From positions 50,346,571 to 50,410,570 of the forward strand of contig CM073891.1 in the NCBI GenBank assembly GCA_037176705.1: 64,000 nt of DNA, in the 5' to 3' direction. Below are positions 60,656 to 64,000 of this stretch, one piece after another; the stretch's first letter is position 1, and every line of letters begins with the position of its first letter. The stretch is from Molossus alvarezi. Its lineage: Eukaryota > Chordata > Mammalia > Chiroptera > Molossidae. The notes below the pieces were generated by a model. It ran no database searches, was not told the origin of the DNA, and saw only the letters and a list, made by a program, of their open reading frames with translations. The position numbers and the translations under genes were made by a program.

Positions 60656-60858
60656 TTGATTTTAGAGAGGAAAGGAGAGGGAGAGAGAGATAGAAACATT
60701 GATGAGAGAAACATCGATTGTCCTCCTCCTGCATGCCCCCTACTGACGATCAGGCCCATAACCTGGGCATGTGTCCTGACCGGGAATCAAACCAGTGACC
60801 TCTTGGTGCATGGGTGAAGACTCAACCACTGAGCAACAATAGCTGGGCTGCCACTGAT
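60637..60858 (-). mobile_element. Ves-type SINE (short type) inserted in L1
   Basis: It is antisense, with T-run and attgattttagagagg at the left and caaccactgagcaacaatag at the head on the right. Flanks ccattgagatat and ccactgatattt are a likely diverged TSD within L1. Confidence 0.9.
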
Positions 60859-62333
60859 ATTTTAACGAAGATTTTATTGAGTTGCTTTGGGTAGTATGGA
60901 CATTTTAATGATGTGAATTCTTCCAATCCATGAAAATGGTATATGGTTCCATTTTTTTTTTTTTTTAATATCTTCCTCTATTTAATTTTTAAATGTTCTG
61001 TAGTTTTCTGAGAACAGGTCTTTCACCTCCTTGGTTGAGTTTATTCCTAAGTATCTTAATTTTTTTGTTGCAGTGGTAAATGGAATTGTTTTTTATTTTC
61101 TCTTTATGTGTGTTCATTATTGGTGTGTAAAAATGTCAATGATTTCTGGATGTTGATTTTGTATCCTGCTACTTTGCTGAATTCATTTATAATATCTAGT
61201 AGTTTTTTGGTGGAGTCTTCAGGATTTTCTATGTACAATACCATGTCATCTGCAAATAATAACAGTGCACTCCTCCTTTCCAATTTAGATGCCTTTTATT
61301 ATTTCTTCTTGTCTGATTGCTGTGGCTAAGACTTGCAGTACAATGTTGAATAAGGGTGATGAAAGCAGACATCTCTCTCTTGTCCTGTTCTTAAGGAAAT
61401 GTTTTTTAATTTTTGCCCATTGAGTATAATGTTGGCTGTAGGTTTGTCATATATGGCCTTTATTGCATTGAGGTATAATCCTTCAATTCCCACTTTGCTG
61501 AGAGTTTTTATTAAAAATGGGTGCCTGAATTTTGTTAAATGCTTTTCAGGACCTATTGATATGATCATATAATTTTTTTATGTGGTGTATCACATTAATT
61601 AATTTGCAAATATTGTTTCAACCTTGCATTTCTGGGATAAATCCTACTTGGTCGTGGTGTATAATTTTTTTTATATAGTGCTAGATCCCATATGATAAAC
61701 TTTTCTTGAAGATTCTAGTGTCTATGTTCATCAAAGATATTGGCTTGTAATTTTCTTTCTTTATAGTGCCTTTATCTGGTTTTGGGATTAGGATTATACT
61801 GGCCTCATAAAAAGAGCTTGGAAGTTTTCCCTCCTCTTGAATTTTTTTGAATAATTTGAGGAGAAAAAGTGTTAGTTCTTCTTTGAATGTTTGGTAAAAC
61901 TCCCCTATGAAGCCATCTCAACCAGGGCTTTCATTTGCTAGGAGTTTATTAATTACTGCTTCTATTTCCTTAGTTGTTATTGGTCTGTTTATGTTTTCTG
62001 ACTCTTCCCCATTGAGTTTTGGAAGACTGTATAAGTCTACAAATTTGTCCCTTTCATCAAAATTATCCAACTTGTTTTCATATAATTATTCACAGTATTT
62101 TCTTAAAATCTTTTGTATTTCTTTGGTGTCAATTGTTACTTTACCTCTTTCATTTCTAATTTTATTAACTTGGGTCCTGTCTGTTTCTTGATGACTCTGG
62201 CTAAAGGTTGAGCAATCTTGTTTATCTTTTTTTTTTTTGTACATGAATATTTCAACTTTTTATTTATTTTTTAAAATTATTTTTTATTAATTTGTTTTTC
62301 TTACAGATGTTTCTCCTTTTTCTCCCATTGACA

Positions 62334-62366
62334 CCCTCCCCCCAACCCCTCCCCCACCTCATCCCC
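62334..62366 (-). other. G-quadruplex-type motif on the L1 sense strand
   Basis: The plus strand is C-rich (ccctcccccc, cccctccccc, ccc). The minus strand has at least four G-runs of three or more with short spacers, at the L1 3'UTR polypurine position. Confidence 0.7.
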
Positions 62367-62520
62367 AGCTTTGTTGTCTATGTCCATTGGTTATGTATAC
62401 AAGCATATAAGTTCTGTGGTTTATCTCTGTCCCCCCAAGATGCCCTCTTCTGAGGTTTGTCAGTCTGTACCCTACCTCTATGTCTCTGGGTCAATTTTGT
62501 TCATCAGTTTGTTTAGTTTA

Positions 62521-64000
62521 TTATATTCCACAAATAAGTAAGATCATGTGATATTTGTCTTTCTCTGCTTGGCTTGTTTCGCTTAGCATAATACTCTCAA
62601 GATTCCTCCATGTCATCTCAAAGGATAAGAGATCTTTCTTTCTTACAGCTGCATAGTATTCCATTGTGTACATGTACAACTGCTTTTTTATTCACTCATC
62701 TAGTGATAGACACTCAGGCTGTTTCCAGATCTTAGCTATTGTAAATAGTGCTGCTATGAACATAGGGGAACATATATTTTTTCTGATTGGTCTTTCTGGC
62801 TTTTTAGGATATATTCTTAGAAGTAGGATCACTGGGTCAAATGGCAATTTAATTTTTAACTTTTTGAGGTAACACCATAGTGTTTTCCATAGTGGCTGCA
62901 CCAGTCTTCATTCCCACCAGCAGTGTACTGGAGTCCCCTTTTCTCCACACCCTAGCCAACACTTGTTGTTTGATGATTTGTTGATGGCAGACATTCTGAC
63001 AGATGTGAGGTGATACCTCATAGTTGCTCTAATTTGCATCTCTCTGATGATTAGTGACATTGAGCATTTTTTCATATATCTCTTGGCCATTTGTATGTCC
63101 TGTTTGGAGAAGTATCTATTTGGGTCCTCTGCACATTTTTTAATTGGGTTCTTTGTCTTCCTTTTTTTGAGTTGTATGAGTACTCTATATGTTTTGAAAT
63201 GTAATCCCTTATCTGTTGCATCATTGGTAGTTATGGTCTCCCATATAGTGGGTTCCCTTTCCATTTTGATGATTGTTTCTTTTGCTGTGCAGAAGCTTTT
63301 TAGTTTGATGTAGTCCCATGTGTTATTTTTTTTCCTTTGTTTCTCTTGTATTTTATCAGTAAAAATTCTGCTGTGTATAATGTCTGAAATTTTATTGCCT
63401 ACATTTTCTTCTAGAATTTTTATGAATTCACGAGTTACATTTACATTTATCCATTTTGAGTTTATTCTTGTGGATGGTGTAAGTTGGTGGTTTAGCTTCA
63501 TTTTTTTGCAAGTAGCTGTCCAATTTTCCCAACACCATTTATTGAAGAGAGTGTCTTGACTCCACTGTATGCTCTTGCCATCTGTATCAAATATTAATTG
63601 AGCATATTGTCTTGGGTCAATTTCTGGGTTCTCTGTTCTGTTCCATTTGATCTATCTGTTTGTTATTGTGTCAGTACCAGGCTGTTTTGATTACAGTGGC
63701 TTTGTAGTATAACCTGAAATCTGGTAATGTGATTTCTCCTACTTTTTCTTCTTTTTCAATATTATTGTGGCTATTCGGGGGTCTTTTTGGTTCCATATAA
63801 ACTTTTGGAGTGCTTGTTCTAGTTCTGTGAAATATGTCATTGGTATTTTGATGGGGATTGCATTGAATGTATAGATTGCTTTGGGTAGTATAGACATTTT
63901 AATTATGTTAATTTTTCCAATTCATGAACAAGGTATGTCCTTCCACTTTTTTATGTCTTCCTCTATTTCTTTTTTCAATGACCTGTAGTTTTCTGTAAAG
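62521..64000 (-). pseudogene. L1 ORF2 C-terminal portion, second copy, partial
   Basis: A 197-codon minus-strand open stretch (63501-62908) carries typical ORF2 C-terminal landmarks: [46 protein letters not shown] and the Cys-rich [20 protein letters not shown]. The next piece continues in another frame with [17 protein letters not shown] and RPIRKNICSPMFIAALFTI (62901-62692). A frameshift separates the two pieces near 62905, and the likely stop is TAA at 62521-62523. The reverse transcriptase and endonuclease would lie beyond the window. It is better preserved than the first copy but not intact. Confidence 0.88.

Larger units (their letters stand above)
58793..62230 (-). mobile_element. LINE-1, 3' half, antisense (first copy)
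   Basis: On the minus strand the order is ORF2 reverse-transcriptase region (62230 to about 61200), ORF2 C-terminal part (to 59034), then 3'UTR and an A-rich tail at 58793-58815. It is truncated or interrupted at about 62230. SINEs at 60337-60549 and 60637-60858 and an (AT)n tract have been added since. The 3'UTR shares landmarks with the HAL1-like elements (reverse of gtcaatggg, catctgtaa, cagacaa). Confidence 0.88.
59034..62230 (-). pseudogene. L1 ORF2 (endonuclease/reverse transcriptase) 3' portion, broken
   Basis: The intact protein nicks DNA and reverse-transcribes L1 RNA at the target. Here only the part from the N-terminal RT region to the C-terminus is present. Readable minus-strand pieces include [19 protein letters not shown] and [13 protein letters not shown] (61326-61568) and an intact FADDM catalytic-type motif at 61256-61242. 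The Cys-containing C-terminal region is also recognisable (from 59612 down), as is EYYAAVRKKDL, with a natural stop at 59034-59036. Frameshifts and stops separate the pieces, and two SINEs split it. The endonuclease domain is absent from the window copy. It is inactive. Confidence 0.85.
62231..64000 (-). mobile_element. LINE-1, 3' part, antisense (second copy), cut by window edge
   Basis: A second L1 3' end in the same orientation starts with a T-run (62231-62238) and a T/A-rich tail, then 3'UTR (to about 62520) and ORF2 C-terminal sequence to the window end. It is closely similar to the first copy over the shared part. The 3'UTR holds the reverse of the HAL1 3' landmarks (ataaaccacagaacttata, ataaccaatggacatagac). 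Confidence 0.88.

Noticed and set aside
60177..60734. 185-codon minus-strand ORF with an isoleucine/tyrosine run.
   Set aside because: It runs through two SINEs, an (AT)n tract and L1 sequence; a composite chance frame.
63047..63559. Plus-strand hydrophobic ORFs suggesting membrane proteins.
   Set aside because: They are the reverse complement of the L1 ORF2 C-terminal region.

Overview
The window is mammalian, AT-rich, non-coding DNA, most likely from a vesper bat (Vespertilionidae). The main reason is at least 22 copies of tRNA-derived Ves-type SINEs. They carry pol III box-like heads (tggctcagtgg ... ggttcgattcc or ggttcggttccc), a CT-rich middle and an A-rich end, and many are still bounded by 12-20 bp target-site duplications (TSDs). 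I could not recognise a host protein-coding exon, tRNA, rRNA or CRISPR array. The stretch is therefore intergenic or deep intronic DNA that has absorbed mobile elements over a long period.

Layout. 1-12.4 kb: two related ERV-like fragments (1-979 and 11382-12337), SINEs, hAT relics and LINE-2. 13.7-14.5 kb: an internally deleted Tigger DNA transposon. 15-20 kb: long AT-rich DNA without a recognised element. 20.4-35 kb: LINE-2 and old L1 fragments plus two TSD-bounded, ORF1-only retrotransposons (21451-23630 and 32907-35033). Their structure is that of half-LINE-1 (HAL1) elements: 5'UTR, ORF1, short 3'UTR, A-rich tail, no ORF2. 35-38 kb: a SINE cluster. 40-51 kb: solo-LTR-like and older repeats, including a three-level nest (MIR, then a LINE-like repeat, then an LTR). 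51-56.5 kb: SINEs, including one inserted into the tail of another. 58.8-64 kb: two antisense L1 3' halves in the same orientation, with ORF2 remnants; the first is interrupted by two SINEs.

How the parts relate. The last ~140 nt of both HAL1-like elements match the 3' tails of the two L1s at the right end of the window. That is what one expects if the ORF1-only elements arose from, or are copied by, L1 machinery of the same lineage. All coding remnants seen (ORF1, ORF2, a Tigger transposase N-terminus, a gag-like zinc knuckle) are broken, so no element in the window looks autonomous.
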